Below, one piece after another: positions 41,523 through 48,800 of a stretch of 64,000 bases of DNA. The stretch is from Frigoriglobus tundricola (GTDB taxonomy: Bacteria > Planctomycetota > Planctomycetia > Gemmatales > Gemmataceae). The stretch is from the NCBI RefSeq assembly GCF_013128195.2, contig NZ_CP053452.2, positions 1,364,001-1,428,000 of the forward strand, in the 5' to 3' direction. Positions within the stretch are counted from its first letter, which is position 1. Each line of letters begins with the position of its first letter. The notes beneath the pieces are model-generated. The model saw only the letters and a list, made by a program, of their open reading frames with translations, was not told where the DNA came from and did no database searches. The position numbers and the translations under genes were made by a program.

Positions 41523-43189
41523 CTCGCACCGCCCTGCTCTTCGCGGCTCTGGTCGCGGTCGCCGGTACCGGACTCCTGATGGGCGCGTTCGAGGAGCCCA
41601 CCCGACCCGCTCTCGACCCGCCCACCGCACGGGCCGAAGCGCTCGAACTCGTGGTGTGGGACGGGGGCAAACTCGCGCGCTGGGAGCTGCGCGTCGAGGT
41701 GGACGGCCAATCCGCACCCGATTGCTGGGACGCGGCGTTCGGCCACCTCTTTGCCTTTGCGGACGGCGACGGCAGCGGCGCGCTCGACCGCAAGGAGGCC
41801 GCGCGCCTCCCGTCCGCGTTCGGGCTGCGCCAGGTGCTTTGGGGCGGGTTCGTCACCGGCCCCGGCGCGGGGCCGGTGTGGGACGATCTCGATCGAAACG
41901 GTGACGGGACGGTGTCGCGAGCGGAACTGATCGACTACTACCGCCGGTCCGGACTGGGGAACGTTTTGGTCGGGGCCGGGAAGCCGCCCGCGACCGCGGC
42001 TCTGACCGACGCCCTTCTGAAGCAACTGGACGCCGACGGCGACGGAACGGTGGACGAGAAGGAGTGGCTCGGCGCGGCCGACCGGCTCGCCAAGTTGGAC
42101 CTGAACGACGACGAACTCGTCACCCCCGGCGAACTCGTCCCGCGGGCGACCTACCCCGGTGCGACGGGGGCGCACTTGCTCACCGCTCCGGCGGAACAGG
42201 TGAAACCGTCCGCGGTGGCCGACTCACTCCCCCTGTTGGTCCTCCCGCTCTCAACGGTCGATCCGCTCTGGGCCGCCGCGCTCGTACACAAGCTCGACGC
42301 GAACACGAACGGGTTCCTCGACGCGAACGAAGCGGGCCTGCCCCCCGCCGTCCTCGCGCGGCTCGATACCAACAAGGACGGACAGTTGTCGGCTGACGAG
42401 CTGATCAGATGGCGCAGGCTTCCGGCCGACGTTCGGTGGGTCGTCCGGCTCGGCCAGCGCCCGGCCGCGCGCGCCGAAATCGAATCTCGGTCCGCGGAAG
42501 GACAAAAAGCGGGCGAGCGCCTCGACGCCAGTTTCGGCTCGCTCCGTTTCGCGCTCCGGGCCGACGCGGGGCAGTTGCCCGGCAAATGGGACGAGGGCCG
42601 GAAGCGGTTGACCGCCCAGTTCGCGGAGGCGGACCCGGGCCGCAAGGGGGCCGTCGCGCTGGCGGACGCGAACAAGCTGAACCTGGCCGAACTTCGGGCC
42701 GCGATCTCATCCGGGGACCGCAACGGGGACGACAAACTGGACGAGAAGGAACTGGAATCGTGGCTCCGCGTGCGGGACCGGATCGTCAAATCCCATGTCC
42801 TGTTGACGGTCCTGGATCACGGCGCGGGGCTGTTCGAGTCACTCGACGCGAACCACGACGGCGCCTTATCCGTGCGGGAACTCCGTGGCGCCTGGACGCG
42901 CCTCCGGGACGCCGGGTGCGTGCGCGACGGTCGCTTCGACCGGGCGCGTGTGCCGCGGCAGTTCGGCCTGACCGTCAGCGCCGGCCTCCCCGCGTCCCCA
43001 CTCGGGCGCCCGAAGGCGGTAGGACCGGCATGGTTCCGGGCTATGGACCGCAACGGCGACAGCGACGTGTCGCGCAAGGAGTTTACCGGCCGGCCCGAAG
43101 TCTTCGACAAACTGGACAGCGACAAGGACGGGCTGATTAGCGCCGAAGAAGCCGAAAAGGCCGCCGCGATCGGCGCTCCGAAGAAGTGA
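41519..43189 (+). CDS. secreted EF-hand repeat protein
   Basis: The 556-residue product begins with a signal peptide (MTRTALLFAALVAVAGTGLL). It contains many calcium-binding loops of the EF-hand type: DGDGSGALDRKE, DRNGDGTVSRAE, DADGDGTVDEKE, DTNKDGQLSADE, DRNGDDKLDEKE, DANHDGALSVRE and DSDKDGLISAEE. Such calcium-binding chains occur in planctomycete surface proteins. It overlaps the DUF1501 stop by four bases, so it belongs to the same operon. A structural or calcium-sensing role outside the cytoplasm is likely. Confidence 0.87.
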   Translation: MTRTALLFAALVAVAGTGLLMGAFEEPTRPALDPPTARAEALELVVWDGGKLARWELRVEVDGQSAPDCWDAAFGHLFAFADGDGSGALDRKEAARLPSAFGLRQVLWGGFVTGPGAGPVWDDLDRNGDGTVSRAELIDYYRRSGLGNVLVGAGKPPATAALTDALLKQLDADGDGTVDEKEWLGAADRLAKLDLNDDELVTPGELVPRATYPGATGAHLLTAPAEQVKPSAVADSLPLLVLPLSTVDPLWAAALVHKLDANTNGFLDANEAGLPPAVLARLDTNKDGQLSADELIRWRRLPADVRWVVRLGQRPAARAEIESRSAEGQKAGERLDASFGSLRFALRADAGQLPGKWDEGRKRLTAQFAEADPGRKGAVALADANKLNLAELRAAISSGDRNGDDKLDEKELESWLRVRDRIVKSHVLLTVLDHGAGLFESLDANHDGALSVRELRGAWTRLRDAGCVRDGRFDRARVPRQFGLTVSAGLPASPLGRPKAVGPAWFRAMDRNGDSDVSRKEFTGRPEVFDKLDSDKDGLISAEEAEKAAAIGAPKK

Positions 43190-43569
43190 GGCCGATCGTC
43201 GGGTGGGTCGCTGTCTCCGACGGCGCCGCGACGGCACGCAAGGGCCTGTTTGAGAACGGCATGACGCTATCGGGGGTGTGACCCCGACTGTCGGAGCCCG
43301 TCGGCCACCCGAACAGAACACGGCACCGACGCTCGGACGCGTTCGTGCGGCGCTCCCGAGGCGCGGGTCAGGGGCCGGTTCGATCGGCTCCCCTCTCCCG
43401 CCGACGACCCGCAACTCTGCGGGTATCGTAACGCTCCGAGTTTTGGTATCTACGGACGGGTCGAGCCGCACCCCGGCCATGATGGGGTGCCGGTACCAAC
43501 CCGCGGTCACGCCCGGGGGAGGCGGCGAATACGCCTGATCCGACAACCGCGTCACGGAGGGTGCGCGCC
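43190..43569. other. intergenic, nothing recognised
   Basis: The 380 bases between the EF-hand gene and DUF72 show no family-like frame. The end of the gap holds the GGAGGG ribosome site of the DUF72 gene. Confidence 0.5.
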
Positions 43570-44301
43570 ATGAACGTCTTCGTCGGCACGAGCGGGTATT
43601 CGTACCCGAAGTGGAAGGGCAGCTTCTATCCCGCGAAGCTCCCCACAAAGCAGATGCTCGGGTACTACGGCACGCACTTCCGCGCCGTCGAAATCAACAA
43701 CACGTTCTACCGCCCGCCCACCGCGGCGGTGCTCGACGGGTGGGCGGAACAGGTGCCCACAGGTTTCCGCTTCGTCTTGAAGGCGCCCCAGGAGATCACG
43801 CACGTCAAGCGGCTCGTGAACGCGGACGAGATGGTCTCGTCACTGTTCGCGACCGCCGACACGTTGGAGGAACGCCTGGGGCCGGTGCTGTTCCAGTTGC
43901 CGCCGAACTTCAAGAAGGACGTGCCGCGCCTCCGCGCGTTCCTCGGGCTGCTCCCGAAGGATCGTGGCGCGGCATTCGAGTTCCGGAACGCGTCGTGGTT
44001 CGACGACGAGGTGTTCGCGCTGCTCCGTCTGCACCGGGTGGCGATGTGCATCGCGGACGCGGACGACGGCCTGGAGGTGCCGTTCGTCTCCACCGCGGAC
44101 CGGGGGTACCTGCGGCTGCGCCGGGCCGCATACGACGATTCCGCTCTCCGGACGTGGGCGGCGCGGATACGGGCCGAGCGCTGGCGGGACGTCTTCGTGT
44201 TCTTCAAGCACGAAGACGCCGGCACCGGTCCGCGGTTCGCGAAGCGGTTGCTGGAGCTGCTCGCGGAGGGGGAAGCGGTTCAACAGAAACACGCGGGGTA
44301 A
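43570..44301 (+). CDS. DUF72 family protein (YecE-like)
   Basis: A 243-residue TIM-barrel type protein. It opens MNVFVGTSGYSYPKWKGSFY, the family signature, with AVEINNTFYRPP and later AFEFRNASWF and FVFFKHEDAGTGP. I use ATG 43570, since GGAGGG lies at the right distance; a GTG at 43561 is too close to that site. The function of DUF72 proteins is not settled, though a nuclease or sugar-related role has been proposed. It is the last intact gene before the IS nest. Confidence 0.9.
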   Translation: MNVFVGTSGYSYPKWKGSFYPAKLPTKQMLGYYGTHFRAVEINNTFYRPPTAAVLDGWAEQVPTGFRFVLKAPQEITHVKRLVNADEMVSSLFATADTLEERLGPVLFQLPPNFKKDVPRLRAFLGLLPKDRGAAFEFRNASWFDDEVFALLRLHRVAMCIADADDGLEVPFVSTADRGYLRLRRAAYDDSALRTWAARIRAERWRDVFVFFKHEDAGTGPRFAKRLLELLAEGEAVQQKHAG

Positions 44302-44414
44302 CGCGGAGTGCGACACTGTCGTGGTCGGCGGTCGGGCGCCGGTACGCGGTGCCCGCCCCCCGCGTCACAACGAAAATCTGGGAGGGGCTTGCGCTGTGGG
44401 CGCGTGACGCCCCC

Positions 44415-44550
44415 TCAAGCCGGCGCCTCCGCGGGTTCCCCGATCAGTTCCTGTAACTTTTTGGCGATGGGTGAGAGCTTCATCGTTCCGAACGAGCCCT
44501 CGTGGCGTTGCGCTTTGGCCAACAGGGTGGCGAACGCCAGATGCACGATC
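44415..44550 (-). pseudogene. C-terminal fragment of a gene cut by the IS3 element
   Basis: On the minus strand the frame is open from the IS3 end and reads HLAFATLLAKAQRHEGSFG and KLSPIAKKLQELIGEP before the stop at 44415-44417. The amphipathic, family-like sequence shows it is the end of a real gene whose front is missing. The sequence on the far side of the IS does not continue it, so the insertion was accompanied by a deletion or rearrangement. Confidence 0.55.
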
Positions 44551-44626
44551 TATAGTGGGCCCCATTGTCTAGACCAAAAATCCGCCGTCCTTAGCTGTTC
44601 TGATACATGAACCCACCGAAGCTGTC

Positions 44627-45199
44627 TCATTTGCTGGTCTTCCGCTTGGGCCGTCCCTCGATGAGGCTTTTGACCTTATGTCGGACGGCCTGGAAGTAAC
44701 AGAGGCTGGCCCGGATCGACGCCTTCAGGTCCGCCAACGTGTCGAACAGGCGGTTGTGTGTGGCCCGGCGGCGGAGCTTCTTCCAGAACCGCTCGATCGG
44801 GTTCAACTGCGGGCTGTAGCTGGGCAGACGCTGGAACTCCAGGTGCGGGTTCTCGCGCATCGCCTCGTCGATCGGCTTCCCCCGGTGCCACGGGGCGTTG
44901 TCGATCAGTACCACGACACGTGGATATTTCTCCCGCGGGTACATGCGACCGATGTGCCGCAGGTGAGCCGCAAACGCCTCTTGCATGCGACGGGTCTTGC
45001 TCAACCCGGTCTTCTTCTTGGCATTCGCCGAACTTTCCAGCGTGTTGGCGTGAACGCCCGCGGTGACCCAATTGACGACGGCGAGCACGTACAGGAGATC
45101 CTTGCAATCGCGGGTTCCCACGATCGGCCGGTGACCCTTGACCCCGAGCGTTGCGGCCAACGTCGGGACCATCGGGAAGCGGGCCTCGTCTTGGCTCAA
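44627..45199 (-). CDS. IS630 transposase catalytic frame (nested copy)
   Basis: The frame contains the DDE residues in LLSQDEARFPMV, VVVLIDNAPWHRG and YSPQLNPIERFWKKLRRR. It overlaps OrfA by four bases near a GGGAAAAGGG stretch, the probable slip site for a fused product. All catalytic motifs look intact, so this element may still be active. Confidence 0.87.
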   Translation of the reverse strand: MSQDEARFPMVPTLAATLGVKGHRPIVGTRDCKDLLYVLAVVNWVTAGVHANTLESSANAKKKTGLSKTRRMQEAFAAHLRHIGRMYPREKYPRVVVLIDNAPWHRGKPIDEAMRENPHLEFQRLPSYSPQLNPIERFWKKLRRRATHNRLFDTLADLKASIRASLCYFQAVRHKVKSLIEGRPKRKTSK

Positions 45200-45657
45200 G
45201 AGGACGAGTTCACCGGCCGCGGCCCTTTTCCCAGGTCGGCCAGATCCTCCCGGGCCTGGGCCTGCTTGACCGGGTCGCCCCGGTCGTGGCGGTACGTGGG
45301 CCGATACAGGCGGATGTCGATCCCCGAGCAGAACCGTTGCATGGCGCTACGGGAGGTGCGGATGCCCTTGGTCTTGAGCAGATGATCGGCCAATTCCGCG
45401 TGCGTCCAGTTGGCACGGTCGAGCCCCTCCTCGGCCGGCCCCTTGATCACCCAACGCTTGATCTCCTCGGCGAGGGCCTTGGGGATCTTGCAGGGGGTGC
45501 CCGTGGCCTTCTTGGGCCGCAGCCCGTCGAGTCCGTCGTCGCAGTACGCGTTGACCCACCGGGTGACGGTCCGGCGGTGGACCCCCAAGTCGGTGGCGAT
45601 GTCCTGGCGGGCACGCCCCCGATGGGCCATCAGCACGATCTGGAGACGGACCCGCAA
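45196..45657 (-). CDS. IS630 transposase N-terminal frame (nested copy)
   Basis: The frame encodes the DNA-binding helix-turn-helix (RARQDIATDLGVHRRTVTRW) and the linker to the catalytic part. The 45657 start is a TTG; family-like sequence (RIQLPAAEAERLDALF) extends further up without an ATG or GTG, so the true start may be an ATT or other rare codon near 45731. Confidence 0.78.
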   Translation of the reverse strand: MRVRLQIVLMAHRGRARQDIATDLGVHRRTVTRWVNAYCDDGLDGLRPKKATGTPCKIPKALAEEIKRWVIKGPAEEGLDRANWTHAELADHLLKTKGIRTSRSAMQRFCSGIDIRLYRPTYRHDRGDPVKQAQAREDLADLGKGPRPVNSSS

Positions 45658-45793
45658 CTTCGGGTCGTCCGTCGAGCGGAACAGGGCGTCGAGTCGTTCC
45701 GCCTCGGCGGCGGGCAGCTGGATGCGGATAATGGCAGTGGCCTCTAAAGCAGTGGGCTACCTCCGGTTAGAGGATGGGACTGCGTCGGTGGGT

Positions 45794-46746
45794 TCATGTA
45801 TCAGAGCGGGGCGTCCCGACCCCGTCTGCGGTCCCGGCGGTGGGTGTTTCCGCCCCGCCGCCCCTGCCGGATGCGAGGGGTGGCGGGGCGGAAACACCCA
45901 CCGCGCGACCCGTCCGGTACACGGCCGCCGGGGTCTGATACTCTAACGACTGGTGCATCCGCTCGGCGTTGTAGAAGGCGAAGTACCCCCGCACCCCGCT
46001 CTCCAGCGCCACCACCGTCTCGTACCTCTTCAGATCGACGTCCTCATACTTGACGCCGCGCCACAAGCGCTCGACGAAGACATTGTCCAGGCACCGCCCC
46101 CGACCGTCCATGCTCACCGCCACACCCGCGGACTCCAGCCGACCGGTCCACGCACCCGCGGTGAACTGCACCCCTTGGTCCGTGTTGAACACCTGCGGGC
46201 GACCGCGGCTCAATGCCTCGTCCAACATGTCCTGGCAGAACGACCCGTCGAGCGTGTTCGAGAGCTTCCACGCCACCACGTACCGGCTGAACCAGTCGAT
46301 CGTCGCGGCCAGGTACATGAACCCGGTGGGCATCGGGATGTACGTGATGTCCGCGCTCCACACCTGATCGGCCCGCTCGATGGCCACGTCCCGCAGCAAA
46401 TACGGGTACACCTTGTGACCGCGCCCGGCTGACAGCTTCGGCTTCGGGTAGATGGCCTCCAACCCCATGGCCCGGAGCAACCGCTGGACCCGCTTGCGGT
46501 TCACCTCGTGGCCCTGGCCCCGGAGCCACATGCCGATCCGCCGGCTCCCGAGGAACGGGCGCTGGGTGTACTGCTCGTCGATGAGCCGCATCAGCCGCTG
46601 GTTCTCGGCGCTCTCCGGCACCGGCTCGTAGTACGCACTCGACCGGTTCAGGCCGAGCAACTGGCACTGGCGGCGCACACTTAGCTCGGGGTGGTCCTCG
46701 TCCAGCAGCGCGCGCTGGGCCTCAGCCGAGGGTGGCAGCTTTTTTT
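45794..46746 (-). pseudogene. IS3 transposase OrfB, end replaced by IS630 sequence
   Basis: This is the catalytic part of an IS3 transposase with the DDE integrase core: RADQVWSADITYIPMPTGFM, PQVFNTDQGVQFTAGAW and VFVERLWRGVKYEDV. It is expressed in IS3 elements by slippage on the A7G run at 46740-46746. The present stop at 45794-45796 lies inside the IS630 right end. Before that insertion the frame would have run on about nine residues to a stop in the IS3 left end. The last 25 codons include a 23-bp perfect inverted repeat (45837-45859 with 45882-45904). Confidence 0.8.
45837..45904. repeat. 23-bp perfect inverted repeat inside IS3 OrfB end
   Basis: Bases 45837-45859 and 45882-45904 are exact reverse complements (arm starting GCGGTGGGTGTTTCCGCC) with a 22-base loop. 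It is coding sequence in the IS3 OrfB frame. Confidence 0.65.
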
Positions 46747-47006
46747 GACCCAGTCGAGTTCCACCTTGAGCCGCCCGATCTGCTCGTACAGCTCGGCCGT
46801 CTTGTCGTCCGCCGGCCCGGCGGCCTTGGCCCCCGAGGTGAACACGCCCTCGGCCCCGGCCAGCAGGTGCTTCTTCCACCCGTGTATCAGCGTCGGGTGG
46901 ACCTCGTGCTGGGACGCCAGTTCGTTAATGGTCTTGTCCCCCTGAGCGCTGCCAACGCGACCTGGGCCTTGAACGCCGCCGAGTGGCTTTTCCGCTTGCC
47001 CGCCAT
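46747..47006 (-). pseudogene. IS3 OrfA with an extra frameshift
   Basis: It starts at ATG 47006 with KRKSHSAAFKAQVALAAL, the usual OrfA helix-turn-helix start. Near 46940-46945 the frame changes: the expected GDKTINELASQHEVHPTLI continues in another frame through to LKVELDWVKK and the slip site. The annotated frame instead stops after about 40 residues. Confidence 0.75.
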
Positions 47007-47071
47007 GGGTTCCCCTTTCGTGGACCGCCGGTATAGCTTAACCGGTGGTCCAGGTTTCGGGGTCCACTATA

Positions 47072-47255
47072 GGTGCTCAAGTGGGAGAAAGAGTTCTACC
47101 GCTGTTTGGGCTTGGGTTGGACCGTGCAGAAAGCCACGGAGGAGGCCAACTCGCGAGTCAAAAAACGGATGGGACTGCTGGAGAAAGAGCCACTCGCCTT
47201 TGTCCCCATAGCTACAACAATTTCGAGTTCGCTCCCGGACGACCTGAACATGTAG
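47072..47255 (+). pseudogene. C-terminal fragment of a gene cut by the IS3 element
   Basis: Right at the IS3 border an open plus-strand frame reads LKWEKEFYRCLGLGWTVQKA and SRVKKRMGLLEKEPLAFVP, then stops at 47255. The FY-x-x-LG-x-G-x-T-V-x-x-A pattern resembles the end of CHAT/caspase-like peptidase domains, though the piece is too short to be sure. The front of the gene is absent from the other side of the IS. Confidence 0.5.
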
Positions 47256-47302
47256 CCTCTCAGTTTGTGTCGGGCGTTCTCGCAGATGTACCGCGTGTGG
47301 TG

Positions 47303-47671
47303 TTAGGACACCCGGCCGACGGTCGCATCCGGGTAGCGGTAAAGTAGAGCCGCGTACTCGGGCGTAACACCGAGTGCCGTGCGAATGCTCGGTACCGTAG
47401 TAACAGACCCGTTGCACGACTCGCAAACGAATACCGGCACAGTAACCCGCAATCCCGAGGCTCTGCTGGGCGACTCGATCAGGTCACGCGAGAAGATGAA
47501 AATTCCGGTAACGACCATCAGCGCAAGCTTAAAACAGCCGGACGCGACTTGGCCCACGATAGCCGGGGCGCCCGATGCCCCCCGTTCGCAGTCGATCACG
47601 ACCCTGACTTGGCGTACGGTCTCGCACCGGCAACACGCACATACGGCCGGGCCGGGCAGAGCGCCGCTCAT
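47303..47671 (-). CDS. zinc-ribbon type hypothetical protein, second gene of cassette 0
   Basis: A 122-residue protein with paired cysteines at both ends (VCACCRCETV near residue 11 and VCESCNGS near residue 83) that could bind zinc, and a hydrophobic middle (FKLALMVVTGIFIF) that may span a membrane. It starts at ATG 47671, overlapping the stop of the preceding small gene as ATGA, so the two are coupled. No named family is recognised. With its partner it follows attC-1 on the minus strand and forms the most distal cassette seen. No repeat copy is visible past its stop. Confidence 0.65.
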   Translation of the reverse strand: MSGALPGPAVCACCRCETVRQVRVVIDCERGASGAPAIVGQVASGCFKLALMVVTGIFIFSRDLIESPSRASGLRVTVPVFVCESCNGSVTTVPSIRTALGVTPEYAALLYRYPDATVGRVS

Positions 47672-47847
47672 GAAACCGGCCTGTATCCCCAGAGCGGGCT
47701 TCCCCCTGGCTTACCCTCCTCCACTCGCATAACGTGGAGTGCCGGCACTTCTACTTCGCGCCCGCACGCGCACGGGAATGACACGCCCGCGTTGGCTGTG
47801 CTGACCGGGTACGCCTTCCCACATTCGCAGCGAACTTCGTGTTTCAT
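47668..47847 (-). CDS. 59-residue CxCG protein, first gene of cassette 0
   Basis: This gene is short but convincing. It starts at ATG 47847 and reads MKHEVRCECGKAYPVS, with a second CACG pair near residue 26, the layout of a tiny zinc ribbon. It is translationally coupled to the next gene (ATGA). The start lies 69 bases from attC-1. Such Cys-rich mini-proteins often bind metal or nucleic acid. The role here is unknown. Confidence 0.7.
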   Translation of the reverse strand: MKHEVRCECGKAYPVSTANAGVSFPCACGREVEVPALHVMRVEEGKPGGSPLWGYRPVS

Positions 47848-47915
47848 TCGTTACCACCTCACGAGTCGTCGCACGCCTGCCACTCCGCTCCGGTCAGGCT
47901 GCCGCGCCCTCTTGT

Positions 47916-48004
47916 GCCGAACGAAAAAACTCACCGGCCGCGCACGCCGCGCTCGGTGTGCAAACCCGCTATGTGCAGCGGTCCGGTGCGGCGCCGGGTT
48001 CGGC
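47916..48004 (-). repeat. attC-like site 1 (short type)
   Basis: An 89-bp imperfect palindrome from GCCGAAC to GTTCGGC. Left arm CACCGGCCGC pairs with GCGG-T-CCGGTG, leaving one unpaired T. It lies between cassette 0 and the lipoprotein cassette. Confidence 0.75.
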
Positions 48005-48052
48005 CCGGCATCGCGGCGAGTGGCGCGGCGTCGAGTGTACCCGATTTTGGCC

Positions 48053-48400
48053 CTACGGCTGCCGCAGCAGATGCTGCTGACACCCCTTGAACCCATCAAC
48101 GAACCCTCGGGCCTCAATGCCGTAACACTGCGGGATCCAATTTTCGACCGCCCGTTCGTCCTGTGGATTTAATTCGCCGCGTCGGTGCAGCTCCCAGCAC
48201 TGCCGCCAGCCGGCACGATGGTGCCCTGCGTACATTTCGCGGCCATTGCCGTCGTGCTCGGCACCGTCCTTATCGGTCAGAACCATATGCTCGGGAACAT
48301 CGTCCGGGATGACGATCGAGTACCCCGTAGGGGCCGATGGCTGCGGCTTCGTGCACCCCCCGACTACCGCAACTGCGAGGAGAATGGTACGCACACGCAT
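48053..48400 (-). CDS. small lipoprotein, cassette 1
   Basis: The 115-residue protein begins at ATG 48400, with AGGGGG upstream and only 14 bases from attC-2. Its N-terminus MRVRTILLAVAVVGGCTKP is a lipoprotein signal with Cys at residue 16. The mature part is polar and contains three more Cys and several His/Trp (MYAGHHRAGWRQCWELHRRG). The family is not recognised. A longer frame to 48475 lies inside the repeat and is rejected. The stop is 49 bases before attC-1. Confidence 0.7.
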   Translation of the reverse strand: MRVRTILLAVAVVGGCTKPQPSAPTGYSIVIPDDVPEHMVLTDKDGAEHDGNGREMYAGHHRAGWRQCWELHRRGELNPQDERAVENWIPQCYGIEARGFVDGFKGCQQHLLRQP

Positions 48401-48413
48401 TGGTATGCCCCCT

Positions 48414-48526
48414 GCCAAACGGATCCGCTCACCGGCCCGGCCGCGCCTCCAGTGGCGCACGCGGACGACCGGCAAGCAACGAGTAGTAAATCACCTGGCC
48501 GGGTCCGGTGCAGCGCGAGGTTCGGC
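48414..48526 (-). repeat. attC-like site 2 (long type)
   Basis: A 113-bp site from GCCAAAC to GTTCGGC. Arms CACCGGCCCGGCC and GGCCGGG-T-CCGGTG pair over 13 bases with a single unpaired T. Confidence 0.82.
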
Positions 48527-48715
48527 CTGAGCTACGACTTTCCGAAACCGCGAGTCCACCACCCCGCACCCGCGGATGTGGTTGACGCTGGCGTCGCGGC
48601 CGTGGTCCGACACGTCTCCGTAGTCGCGGCCCGTGCCCTGGCGTGCGTCGGCGCACATCGGCATCGCACCGGAGTTCCGTGAATCATACATCTGACGCGC
48701 GAGAGCGAGCGCGGG
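48491..48715 (-). pseudogene. remnant of a LADALEEAGC-type planctomycete protein
   Basis: The minus-strand frame reads LALARQMYDSRNSGAMPMCAD and HIRGCGVVDSRF, clearly related to the intact C-terminus of the gene at 55982-56716 (ALARQMYETRDFSAMPILAD, HVRGCWVVDLVLGKE). The front is missing and several residues have decayed. It ends in the repeat-encoded tail AEPRAAPDPAR inside attC-2, showing it was once a cassette gene. The next gene overlaps its upstream edge. Confidence 0.65.
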
Positions 48716-48800
48716 GCATCGGCGTCGGGGGGCGGCGATGAGCGCGGCCACCGGCGCGCGGCGCGTGTCCACAGCAGTGCTCCGCTGACCGAGACGGGGA

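Larger units (their letters stand above)
44606..45798 (-). mobile_element. IS630 family element nested in IS3
   Basis: Inverted ends CATGAACCCACCGA (from 44606) and TCGGTGGGTTCATG (to 45798) are bordered by TA on both sides (44604-44605, 45799-45800). Joining the flanks restores the palindrome TCTGATATCAGA, an ideal IS630 target. It carries a two-frame transposase different from the copy at 28.5-29.6 kb. Confidence 0.88.
44551..47071 (-). mobile_element. IS3 family element interrupted by an IS630 element
   Basis: Terminal inverted repeats TATAGTGGGCCCC (44551-44563) and GGGGTCCACTATA (47059-47071) bound the element. Removing the nested IS630 leaves about 1.33 kb, a normal IS3 size. OrfA has an extra frameshift and OrfB lost its natural end, so it is almost certainly dead. 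No clear target duplication is seen at its borders. Confidence 0.82.
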
